Shown here in pieces: positions 36,916-43,691 of a DNA stretch of 64,000 nucleotides (position 1 is the first letter of the stretch; every line of letters starts with the position of its first letter). The DNA comes from Natroniella sulfidigena (GTDB lineage: Bacteria > Bacillota > Halanaerobiia > Halobacteroidales > Halobacteroidaceae): NCBI RefSeq assembly GCF_023223645.1, contig NZ_JALKBY010000004.1:1-64000 (forward strand). Direction: 5' to 3'. The notes beneath the pieces were generated by a model, which saw only the letters and a list, made by a program, of their open reading frames with translations, was not told the DNA's origin and ran no database searches. A program made the translations under genes and the position numbers.

Positions 36916-37719
36916 CTAATTAAATTCAATTAAATTTTCTAACCCATAAATAACTCCATCAATCTCATCTAATTTTCTAATTGCTAATTCAACCCCTGGC
37001 ATGAAGGATTCACGATTGATCGAATCATGTCTAATCTTTAATGTCTGACCTAACCCTCCCAAAATAACCTCTTGATGAGCAACTAGTCCAGGTAATCGTA
37101 AACTATGGATATTAATTCCATCTTGTTCTCCACCCCGAGCTCCTGGTAACTTTTCGATCTCTTCTACTTGCTCTTTTTGCTCCTCTGCTAAATTCTCTTT
37201 AATCAACTCTGCAGTCTTAATTGCAGTCCCTGATGGAGCATCTATCTTTTGATCATGATGTAACTCTATAATTTCCACATCATTCATAAATTTAGCCGCT
37301 TGCTTACTAAATTGCATCATTAAGATAGCTCCAATAGCAAAATTAGGAGCAATAATCACTTTAGTATCTATTCCTTGATTCCACTCTTCAATCTTAGTTA
37401 AATCTGCTTCAGTAATTCCTGTAGCTCCTACTACTATATCAACCTCTTTTTCGATAGCTTCTTTAATATCTCCCATTACAACTTGGGGATTAGTAAAGTC
37501 AACTATCACGTCAGGCTCACTATCACATATTACCTCTGCTAAATCTTCTTTTATCTCAACTGTTGGCCCGTCTAACCCTAGAAGTTGATTGATATCTTCT
37601 CCAACATCAGTTATATCAACTGCTCCTACTAATTCAAAATCATCGACTCTAGCAATCATTCTTACTACTTCTTGGCCCATCTTTCCGTTGGCCCCTGCTA
37701 CTACTATTTTTTTAGTCAT
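36916..37719 (-). CDS. dapB: 4-Hydroxy-tetrahydrodipicolinate reductase
   Basis: DapB reduces the DapA product towards diaminopimelate and lysine. It has 267 residues with the dinucleotide loop VAGANGKMGQEV, VDFTNPQV, GATG, PNFAIGAILM, the catalytic HHDQKIDAPSGTA, and the C-terminal RHDSINRESFMPGV. ATG 37719, 7 nt after GGGAG, is chosen; the ATG six codons earlier contains that site. It is the first gene after the lysine riboswitch. Confidence 0.96.
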   Translation of the reverse strand: MTKKIVVAGANGKMGQEVVRMIARVDDFELVGAVDITDVGEDINQLLGLDGPTVEIKEDLAEVICDSEPDVIVDFTNPQVVMGDIKEAIEKEVDIVVGATGITEADLTKIEEWNQGIDTKVIIAPNFAIGAILMMQFSKQAAKFMNDVEIIELHHDQKIDAPSGTAIKTAELIKENLAEEQKEQVEEIEKLPGARGGEQDGINIHSLRLPGLVAHQEVILGGLGQTLKIRHDSINRESFMPGVELAIRKLDEIDGVIYGLENLIEFN

Positions 37720-37753
37720 TATTTCACTCCCTTTCATAATTCATGAAATTTAA

Positions 37754-37866
37754 TTGATATTAAGTTTAAGGCTAAGTCTAAGTTTAAGTAAAACCTAAGC
37801 CCTTATGCTTTTAACGGTTGGCTTAGACTTAAACTCAACCTTAGACTTAAGCTATTTTGTAATTAA
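37754..37866. repeat. Palindromic element with period-6 arms in the dapB leader (copy 8)
   Basis: It starts TTGATATTAAG, then units AGTTTA, AGGCTA, AGTCTA, AGTTTA and AGTAAA. The core has AACCTAAGCCCTTATGC, followed by complementary units (CTTAGA, CTTAAA). It ends near TTTTGTAATTA. It lies between the riboswitch terminator and dapB, so it is transcribed when the switch is on. Confidence 0.75.
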
Positions 37867-37901
37867 GTTTAACTTTTAATTTAGATAACTATTCTGTTCA
37901 T

Positions 37902-37938
37902 AAAAAGAAAGCGATTGGTAGCACTACCAACCGCTTTT
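37902..37938 (-). terminator. Terminator controlled by the lysine riboswitch
   Basis: AAGCGGTTGGTA pairs with TACCAATCGCTT, followed by TCTTTTT on the minus strand, just after the aptamer. Confidence 0.9.
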
Positions 37939-37950
37939 TGTTCAACTCCT

Positions 37951-38121
37951 GATTAGATAGCACTCCACTAGATCAACTAGTGACAGACCTGAATTTATTA
38001 AATACAGACCCAACCTAGCTGGAAGGCCACTCGCAGCTAGATTTCGGCAATAATCCCTTTCTTTATAAATCTTACAGCCAATTCCTTATAAATACTGATG
38101 ATTATTGCACCTCAATCTTTA
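37951..38121 (-). promoter_or_regulatory. Lysine riboswitch (L-box)
   Basis: The minus strand carries the conserved L-box blocks in order: GATTGAGGTGCAA, CAGTAT, GAAAGGG with ATTGCCGAA, GGTCTGTCACT and GTGGAGTGCTATC. Spacing agrees with the Bacillus lysC leader as I remember it. Together with the terminator downstream it is an OFF switch: lysine binding stops transcription before dapB. It is the leader of the whole dapB-dpaA-dpaB-asd-dapG-dapA operon. Confidence 0.92.
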
Positions 38122-38137
38122 TATATGCATTTATTAT

Positions 38138-38166
38138 ATTGTCTAATATTTAGACTAATTTGTCAA
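38138..38166 (-). promoter_or_regulatory. Candidate promoter of the lysine-riboswitch operon
   Basis: TTGACA (38161-38166) and GACAAT (38138-38143) are 17 bases apart on the minus strand, with the start expected a few bases before the aptamer. Confidence 0.6.
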
Positions 38167-38189
38167 GCTATCTAAGTTAAAAATTTAAC

Positions 38190-38675
38190 TTAATGTTGCT
38201 CGACATCATATGCTCCATTCTCTCTTAATATATTAGCAACTTCACTCACTCGATTTTCATCTGTCTCCTCTGCTGCTACTAAGATTCTACCCTGTTCTAC
38301 CTCTTGAGCATATCTTTCTCCTGTATCTTCATCAACCCCATAATCAACTAAAGCACCAGCAATTCCTCCGGCAGCTACACCACTTAATCCAGCAGCTAAT
38401 GGACCAGCAGCTAAGATTGGTCCTACTCCAGGAACAGCTAATAATCCAGCTCCAGCTAGGATTCCTCCTATTCCTCCTAATGCACCTCCTGTTACAGTAC
38501 CATCAGTTAAATCTTGTTCTTCTCCTCTCATTTCTCCGCCAGCTTCCATATCTTGTCCTTCATTACGCTTAGCTACTAAAGAGATTCTCTCTTCACTAAT
38601 ACCATTTTCTTTCATACGACCAATTGCTTGTTGAGCAGATTCCTCTGAATCAAATACTCCTAAAACTGTTGGCAT
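38190..38675 (-). CDS. YflT/general-stress-like protein with glycine-rich hydrophobic centre
   Basis: A 161-residue protein. Residues 1-40 (TVLGVFDSEESAQQAIGRMKENGISEERISLV) and about 125-161 look like the two halves of a ferredoxin-like fold seen in YflT and general-stress 17M domains. Between them lies a Gly/Ala-rich hydrophobic stretch (about 62-110) that may insert in or associate with the membrane. The function is unknown. Family members respond to heat or salt in Bacillus, which would suit a halophile. The start is ATG 38675 after GGGAG. Confidence 0.65.
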   Translation of the reverse strand: MPTVLGVFDSEESAQQAIGRMKENGISEERISLVAKRNEGQDMEAGGEMRGEEQDLTDGTVTGGALGGIGGILAGAGLLAVPGVGPILAAGPLAAGLSGVAAGGIAGALVDYGVDEDTGERYAQEVEQGRILVAAEETDENRVSEVANILRENGAYDVEQH

Positions 38676-38760
38676 TATATCTAGCTCCCTTCAAATTAGA
38701 TTATTAATTTACTTCAATTTTATTTTATCCAAGTTAAAAATTTATATTCTAAATTGCTAT

Positions 38761-39024
38761 TTATGAGGAATAAGCTTTATAATTTTTCGATTTTAGATTA
38801 ACAATCACAACTTCTGAACCTATCTTTACTATTGCCTCCCAAGGAATTATTAAGTACTGTTCTTGTCCAAAAACACTAAAAAGGCTCTCTCGATTAGGGA
38901 TTACAATCGACTCCAACTTCCCTGTTTGTTCATCGAAAACAAGTTCCGATTGGTTGATCATGCCTAACCTTACTCCATCATGCATATTAATTACCTCTTT
39001 ACCTTCTAATTCACTCAAGTTCAT
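38761..39024 (-). CDS. ymxH: YmxH/YlmC-family PRC-barrel protein
   Basis: An 87-residue single PRC-barrel-like protein beginning MNLSELEGKEVINMHDG and containing RLGMINQSELVFDE. In Bacillus, ymxH lies just upstream of spoVFA, and here it is two genes upstream of dapB-dpaA, which supports the assignment. The function is unknown. Relatives are sporulation-associated (YlmC). The ribosome site is somewhat far (14 nt) from the ATG. Confidence 0.82.
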   Translation of the reverse strand: MNLSELEGKEVINMHDGVRLGMINQSELVFDEQTGKLESIVIPNRESLFSVFGQEQYLIIPWEAIVKIGSEVVIVNLKSKNYKAYSS

Positions 39025-39091
39025 AATTTTATACTAAGCCTCCCCTCAATAAAACAGTTAATAGTTAATAATAAATAGTGAAAATCTATAA

Positions 39092-39355
39092 TTGATATAA
39101 AGTGGCACTTTGCCACTTTATATCAGTTGACAGTGAACAGTTGACAGTTAAAACCATTTAAAACTTAAACCCAAAACCAATCTAAACCTATAATTCTAAA
39201 GCTTTTCATAGGTTTTAAGCTCTTAATATTTTGATCTTAACTGTAAACTGTACCTACGGGTCTTTATCAAGACCCTTCGTGAAACCCATAAAAACCATAT
39301 CCACCGTAAACTGTCAACTCAATAATGTGGCACCAAAGTGCCACATTATTGTAAT
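39092..39355. repeat. Hairpin-capped palindromic element (copy 9)
   Basis: Left cap: GATATAAAGTGGCA with its complement around CTT. Right cap: CAATAATGTGGCAC with its complement around CAAA. Between them are heptamers (CAGTTGA, CAGTGAA, CAGTTGA), a core with TTTTCATAGGTTTTAAG, ACTGTAAACTGT, and an insertion with its own inverted repeat (GGGTCT with AGACCC). Ends and core match copy 6. Confidence 0.8.
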
Positions 39356-39365
39356 TAAGCTCTAT

Positions 39366-39432
39366 TTTCTAATCACTAATTACTAATTACCAGTTACTAG
39401 TTACTAGTTACCAGTTACCAGTTACCAGTCAC
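39366..39432. repeat. Nine-unit heptamer array next to the tnpB element
   Basis: Direct 7-mers ACTAATT, ACCAGTT, ACTAGTT and similar run for about 65 bases with no inverted partner and stop where the tnpB element begins. This is the longest one-sided array in the window. Confidence 0.75.
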
Positions 39433-39562
39433 GTTAATGTCGCAAGGATGCCACCTGATTCATCTGGTGGAGGAATTGCAACGGTTTATCTTTTTATATA
39501 GAATAAAACATTATACATATTAACATAATAATAGGTTATATTATAATTAAGAGGTGATAAGA

Positions 39563-40642
39563 TTGCATTTAACTTTGCACCACTTGAAATTATACAAACC
39601 TACTAAAACTAAATTAAACAAAATTGAATTGCTATCTAAGAATTGGAATAAAGCAATTCGTTCAGCACTTAAAATTGTTAAACATTGGGGATTTACTGCT
39701 TATACTAAATCCCATAAACAGACATATAGAGTTTTAAGAAATAATTATAAGCTTCCTAGTCAAGTAGCCAATGAGGCGAATCGTAAGGCTGTTGAAGTTT
39801 ATAAAGTTAATAAAAACTCTAATTTTAATCGAATAGTACCTGTTAGATTGGTACACAAAAAATCCTTTGAAATTATCAATGATGAAGGCAAATGTTTTGC
39901 TAAGATATTAACCCCTAATAAAGATAAAATTTATTGTCCTTTATCTTTTGGAGAATATCAATTAAACTACCTTGAAGATGATAATTACAAGATTAAAACT
40001 GCACAACTATATAAATCTAATAATGAATGGTATTTAGATTTAACTTTAGAATATGAACAACCTAAAAGAGATACTGATACAACTCTAGGTATTGATTTAG
40101 GTATTATCAACCTTGCTACATTTAGCATTTTAGATGAAGCTCAAACTGTTTTGCATACAGAACATATATCAGGCGAACAATTAAGATTTAAAAGAATGAG
40201 GTATAAGCAAAAACGTAAAGCTAAAGCTAGATCCTCTGGAAGTTTAAAAACTTCTTTAATTAAGGAAAATCAAATCTGTAAACAACTTAATTGGAAGATT
40301 GCCAATAGGATAGTTGATCTAGCTGATAAATATAACTCTAAAATAGTATTTGAAGATTTAAAGAATATCAGAAAAAATATTACAAATGATAACTCTTTAA
40401 ATAACTATGAAAAGAACAACTGGGCTTTCTACCAACTAAAACAATTTATCAAACATAAAGCTAATTTAAAAGGACTTCCAGTTGAAGAAATCAACCCCAA
40501 AAATACCTCTCAAATCTGTTCTGTATGTGATCAAAAAGGATTTAGATCTGACTATAAACAAGACTTCTTTAAATGTGCTAATGGACATATTCTAAATGCT
40601 GATAGTAACGCAAGTATAAATATTGCTAAAAAAGCTATTTAA
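39563..40642 (+). CDS. tnpB: TnpB RNA-guided nuclease
   Basis: A 359-residue IS605-family TnpB. The RuvC residues are visible: Asp in GIDLGIINLA near 195, Glu in IVFEDLKNI near 268, and Asp in NADSNASINIA near the end. A zinc finger lies before the last motif (CSVC then CANGH, with a His where many TnpB have Cys). TnpB uses the RNA from the element's right end to cut DNA at sites next to a short target-adjacent motif, which helps the element persist. TTG 39563 is preferred because it is 6 nt after GAGGTG. It appears intact. Confidence 0.88.
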   Translation: MHLTLHHLKLYKPTKTKLNKIELLSKNWNKAIRSALKIVKHWGFTAYTKSHKQTYRVLRNNYKLPSQVANEANRKAVEVYKVNKNSNFNRIVPVRLVHKKSFEIINDEGKCFAKILTPNKDKIYCPLSFGEYQLNYLEDDNYKIKTAQLYKSNNEWYLDLTLEYEQPKRDTDTTLGIDLGIINLATFSILDEAQTVLHTEHISGEQLRFKRMRYKQKRKAKARSSGSLKTSLIKENQICKQLNWKIANRIVDLADKYNSKIVFEDLKNIRKNITNDNSLNNYEKNNWAFYQLKQFIKHKANLKGLPVEEINPKNTSQICSVCDQKGFRSDYKQDFFKCANGHILNADSNASINIAKKAI

Positions 40643-40845
40643 AAGATAGCATACAGAGTAATCTGTAGCCCCTCTAGTTTTAACTAAAGGGATAGGGTAA
40701 CATTTGTCAACTATCCTTCAACTTTCTTAATCCTGAATTACCAACTTGTAGGTTTAAGAAGGTGTAAATCTTGTTAGTAGACTATACTGAGTATAGTTTT
40801 GAATTTAACAAGCTCCCTACTTCAGTGGGGAGAAGTTGACTAATC
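40643..40845 (+). ncRNA. Candidate omega RNA region at the tnpB 3' end
   Basis: About 200 structured, non-coding bases follow tnpB to the element's right end, including CTTTCTTAATCCTGA opposite AGGTTTAAGAAGG and the terminal hairpin at 40813-40832. Known omega RNAs overlap the tnpB 3' end and finish at the element boundary, with the guide beyond about 40845. This is an assignment by position, not by a recognised fold. Confidence 0.5.
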
Positions 40846-40978
40846 TACTATTTATATTCTATTCACCATTACTAACATAATATGAATTAAATTTCCAACA
40901 TAATAAAAAAACAAATGACCTATAAGCATACTCTATATCCTAGAATATACCCATAGGCCAACACTAAATTATATTTTT

Positions 40979-41009
40979 TACTCAACCTTAACCTCAAACT
41001 CAGACTTAA
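40979..41009. repeat. Period-6 array overlapping the dut stop codon
   Basis: Units ACTCAA, CCTTAA, CCTCAA, ACTCAG and ACTTAA. The TAA stop of dut (41006-41008 on the minus strand) is inside the last unit. Confidence 0.6.
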
Positions 41010-41437
41010 ATTCCTGTATGCCCATATCCTCCACTACCACGTTTTGAATCATCCAACTGTTCTACTTCTTCCCATTCTACCTCTTCATATTGCTGTACAA
41101 TCAACTGAGCAATTCTATCTCCTTTAACAACTTCAAAATCTTCTGTCCCGTGATTGATCAACACCACACCTATCTCCCCCCGATAGCCAGGGTCAATAAC
41201 TCCATCAGCATTTAAAACAGTAACACCATGCTTTAAAGCAAGCCCACTACGAGGATTGACAAAACCTGCATATCCTCTTGGTAAGCTAATAGCAATCCCT
41301 GTTTTAAATAATCGATACTCTCCTGGTTCTAAGACTCCTGTTTCCCTAGAATAAAGATCCAACCCTGCATCTTCTCCTAGATGTTGATAATTAGGTAATG
41401 GGAGTGACTTATCTAATCGTTTAATCTTAATCTTCAT
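41006..41437 (-). CDS. dut: dUTP diphosphatase
   Basis: Dut hydrolyses dUTP to dUMP, keeping uracil out of DNA and feeding thymidylate synthesis. It is a 143-residue trimeric type with all five motifs: AGLDLYS, PRSGLA, NADGVIDPGYRGEIGV, GDRIAQLIV, and the C-terminal RGSGGYGHTG arm. The ATG follows AAAGGAG. It sits alone between the tnpB element and a long repeat-filled gap. Confidence 0.96.
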   Translation of the reverse strand: MKIKIKRLDKSLPLPNYQHLGEDAGLDLYSRETGVLEPGEYRLFKTGIAISLPRGYAGFVNPRSGLALKHGVTVLNADGVIDPGYRGEIGVVLINHGTEDFEVVKGDRIAQLIVQQYEEVEWEEVEQLDDSKRGSGGYGHTGI

Positions 41438-41531
41438 CTAATTGCTCCTTTCCTTAAAAAATTGATTACCGTCATTCCATCTTTCTAGATTATTAATTTC
41501 CTTCCTGCAATTAAATTCAAAATAAATAATA

Positions 41532-42021
41532 TTGATATTAAACTTAGCTTTTAAAATTAAAAAATTACAATTTAAACCTTAAAATCAAAACCATTTTACG
41601 GAAAAGTTAAAAACCAAACTTTCTTCCGTGCTACCTTTTTTCTTGATAAAAAAGTAGCCAAAAAATCAATAAGAATTTGAATTTTTGCAATCACCAAAAT
41701 CAAATCATTCTCATTTGAAGTATTAAAATTACGTATAAACTCCTCCACTTCCACCGCAATCGCATAAATTCTTCGGGTAAATCAAAACATTACAATCTAA
41801 AAATTTAACATGAGGGGTGTTTCGCAGTGACATCTAGATTTTTTCGTCTAGCTTCTTGATAAGTCGAGAAATAAATAAGAGTATGAATTAGCTAATTTTC
41901 CTACTTTTAAATTAGCTTGCTCTTATTTATTCGCAGATGAATCTTAGAAGCTCAGAAAAAATCTTCCTGAACTAGAAATGCCCCTCATGGTTCAAATCAA
42001 AAGTTACACATAATTGTAATT
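41532..42021. repeat. Gene-free repeat-filled stretch between dut and the VanW gene
   Basis: It opens TTGATATTAA and closes GTTACACATAATTGTAA, like the ends of the other elements, but is larger because other repeats lie inside. These are hairpin ACGGAA/TTCCGT at 41598-41628, a GCTAC/GTAGC hairpin with T and A runs at 41630-41658, and the long palindrome 41807-41992. No ORF is supportable. Confidence 0.5.
41807..41992. repeat. Near-perfect 186-bp palindrome
   Basis: The two arms of about 90 bases match as inverted repeats with few gaps. Matching landmarks are AACATGAGGGG with CCCCTCATGGTT at the tips, AGATTTTTTC with GAAAAAATCT, TAGCTTCT with AGAAGCT, AATAAATAAGAG with CTCTTATTTATT, and AGCTAATTT with AAATTAGCT at the centre. 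Such a DNA or RNA would fold end to end. There is no coding potential. It looks like a miniature inverted-repeat element. Confidence 0.8.
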
Positions 42022-42085
42022 AAATTTAAGTAAAAGCTATTTATTTAACGCTTGACTTAGCCTCAACCTCAGCCTTAAACTTAAC
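42018..42085. repeat. Partial element with period-6 arm at the VanW gene stop
   Basis: An AATTTAAGTAAAAGC junction like that of copy 8, then units ACTTAG, CCTCAA, CCTCAG and CCTTAA ending three bases from the VanW stop. Confidence 0.55.
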
Positions 42086-42087
42086 CA

Positions 42088-42960
42088 TCACTCCTGATAC
42101 CCCAAAATTCTTACTGTTACATATCCGCCTCCACTACTAGCTTTAATTATAATTGGTTGTTTAAAATTATTCTTAAATTTAAAATCAAAATAATCCCAAG
42201 CAACCGTTGCATCTTTTCCTTCGGGAACATAACTAACATCTTTAGAGTGGGTATGCCGTTCTATAATCTCTAGCTTATCCTGTTTTAAAGCATTATATAA
42301 TGTACTGGAAACCTGACAAATCCCTCCTCCAACTCCTGGTACCAACCTTCCATTTACAATCTGTGGTGCTTCTTTAAATCCTCGCTCCTTAGTTCGCGGG
42401 CCAACGATTTCATTAAAAGAAAATACCTCACCCGATAGTATTAGTTGATTATTAATTGACTCAGTAGCTAATTTAATATTTTCCCTTCTACTCTCACTTC
42501 CCGTTGCTCGAGTGGTATAAACACCAATTTCTTTAGTTATTTTTTCAAGTTGCTCCTTTCTGATATATGGTTCTATTCTTTCTAAAACTGATTCTAAGTA
42601 CTCACCTTCTTCAGCCTCTACAATCTTTCCTTTAGTAGCTGTAATATCTAAAATCTGCCCAAAAGCTTCAGGTATAATCTCTCCACTTTCTTGATCTAAG
42701 GTAGCATCAACAGGATATAAGATTAACTCTTGAGAATGCTCTAAAAGTAACTCTTCAACTTCATGGGATAAATAACCACTTAGATCATACTGATAATAAC
42801 TCACTCCATCCTCTACTCCCCAAATCACTCTTCTTACTTTATCTAACTCTCCTAATAAACTCAACAGCAAAATAACAACTAAGATAATTATTACTAAAAT
42901 TATTGCTCCTCGCTGGACTACATAAATTATACCTCCTTGATCACTCATCTTTTCTGTCAT
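42088..42960 (-). CDS. VanW-family cell-surface protein
   Basis: A 290-residue protein with one N-terminal membrane helix (about 17-38), a PG_binding_4-like region at about 60-150, and the VanW domain with SFNEIVGPRTKERGF and GVGGGICQVSSTLYNA. VanW proteins occur in vancomycin-resistance clusters and, more generally, among spore and wall genes of Firmicutes. The biochemical role is unknown. No van genes are present, so resistance is not implied. Its start overlaps the preceding gene by four bases, consistent with coupling to the deacetylase-like genes. Confidence 0.85.
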   Translation of the reverse strand: MTEKMSDQGGIIYVVQRGAIILVIIILVVILLLSLLGELDKVRRVIWGVEDGVSYYQYDLSGYLSHEVEELLLEHSQELILYPVDATLDQESGEIIPEAFGQILDITATKGKIVEAEEGEYLESVLERIEPYIRKEQLEKITKEIGVYTTRATGSESRRENIKLATESINNQLILSGEVFSFNEIVGPRTKERGFKEAPQIVNGRLVPGVGGGICQVSSTLYNALKQDKLEIIERHTHSKDVSYVPEGKDATVAWDYFDFKFKNNFKQPIIIKASSGGGYVTVRILGYQE

Positions 42961-43691
42961 TCCAATAACTCAGAAATAGTCACTAACTCATAACCTTGCT
43001 CTTGTAAATTAGCTATCATCTCTGGTAAAGCTGCTGCTGTTGGTTCAGTAGGATGCATCAGTACAATTCCACCATTCTCCGCCTTATCAACAACACGTTT
43101 GATAATTACATCAGAGCTAGGACGTTGCCAATCAATAGTATCAATCGTCCACATAATCGTTCTATAACCAAGCTCCTCAGCAACCTCAACAATCCTTTCA
43201 TCTACTTCACCATATGGCGGAGCAAATAAATCGGTCTGATAACCAGTCTCTGCAGCAATTAATTCCTCATTATCCTTGATTAGACTAGTTAGCTCTTCGT
43301 TTGATAATTGCTTAGGATGCCAATGCCGGAAACCATGGTTTCCTAATTCATGACCTCGCTCCTCAATCTCTGTTATCAACTCGGGAAATTTTTCAACCCA
43401 TCTTCCAATAAAAAAGAAAGTTGCTTTAACCTGATATTGATCTAAAGTATCAAGCATATCTGGTATGTGTTGTTCCCCCCAAGCAACATTGATCGCTAGA
43501 GACATCTTAGCCTCATCTGTTGGCCCTTGATAATAAGCCCCATTTTGAGCTTGAAAAACAGGTCGCTCACCATAATTAGGAGTATTGAATTTAATCATCC
43601 CAAAACTGACTAAAATAACAACAGCAAGCAAACCGACAATAACTTGACGATTCATTGGCAAATAAAAAAATCTTATCTTTCTTTTAGCCAT
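42957..43691 (-). CDS. YlxY-like polysaccharide deacetylase homologue lacking catalytic aspartates
   Basis: A 244-residue protein with one N-terminal membrane anchor and a NodB-fold domain. The metal histidines are present in GHELGNHGFRHWHP, as are FAPPYGE and the late GGIVLMHPT. The usual catalytic T-F-D-D-G is replaced by INVAWGE, as I recall for Bacillus YlxY, which lies between pnpA and the spoVF locus. It may be a non-catalytic or altered enzyme. ATG 43691, 7 nt after a G-run, is preferred over an ATG inside that site. The gene overlaps its neighbours at both ends. Confidence 0.85.
   Translation of the reverse strand: MAKRKIRFFYLPMNRQVIVGLLAVVILVSFGMIKFNTPNYGERPVFQAQNGAYYQGPTDEAKMSLAINVAWGEQHIPDMLDTLDQYQVKATFFFIGRWVEKFPELITEIEERGHELGNHGFRHWHPKQLSNEELTSLIKDNEELIAAETGYQTDLFAPPYGEVDERIVEVAEELGYRTIMWTIDTIDWQRPSSDVIIKRVVDKAENGGIVLMHPTEPTAAALPEMIANLQEQGYELVTISELLE

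Larger units (their letters stand above)
39431..40845 (+). mobile_element. IS605/IS1341-type element with tnpB only
   Basis: The left end holds a subterminal hairpin (CCACC with GGTGG at 39451-39470). The right end holds another (CTCCC with GGGAG at 40813-40832). Between them is tnpB and a non-coding 3' region of about 200 bases where the omega RNA usually lies. There is no tnpA, so movement would need a transposase supplied elsewhere. Exact ends are approximate. It separates ymxH from dut. Confidence 0.75.

Noticed and set aside
39366-39432. Direct repeats that might be a CRISPR array
   Set aside because: Units are 7 bases in tandem with no spacers, and no cas genes are present.
40907-40955. 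Possible terminator after dut
   Set aside because: CCTAT/ATAGG flanks exist, but the inner stem is weak and there is no clear T-run, so it was not listed.
42088-42960. VanW as evidence of vancomycin resistance
   Set aside because: VanW domains are common in Firmicute wall and spore genes, and no vanA/H/X/R/S-like genes are present.
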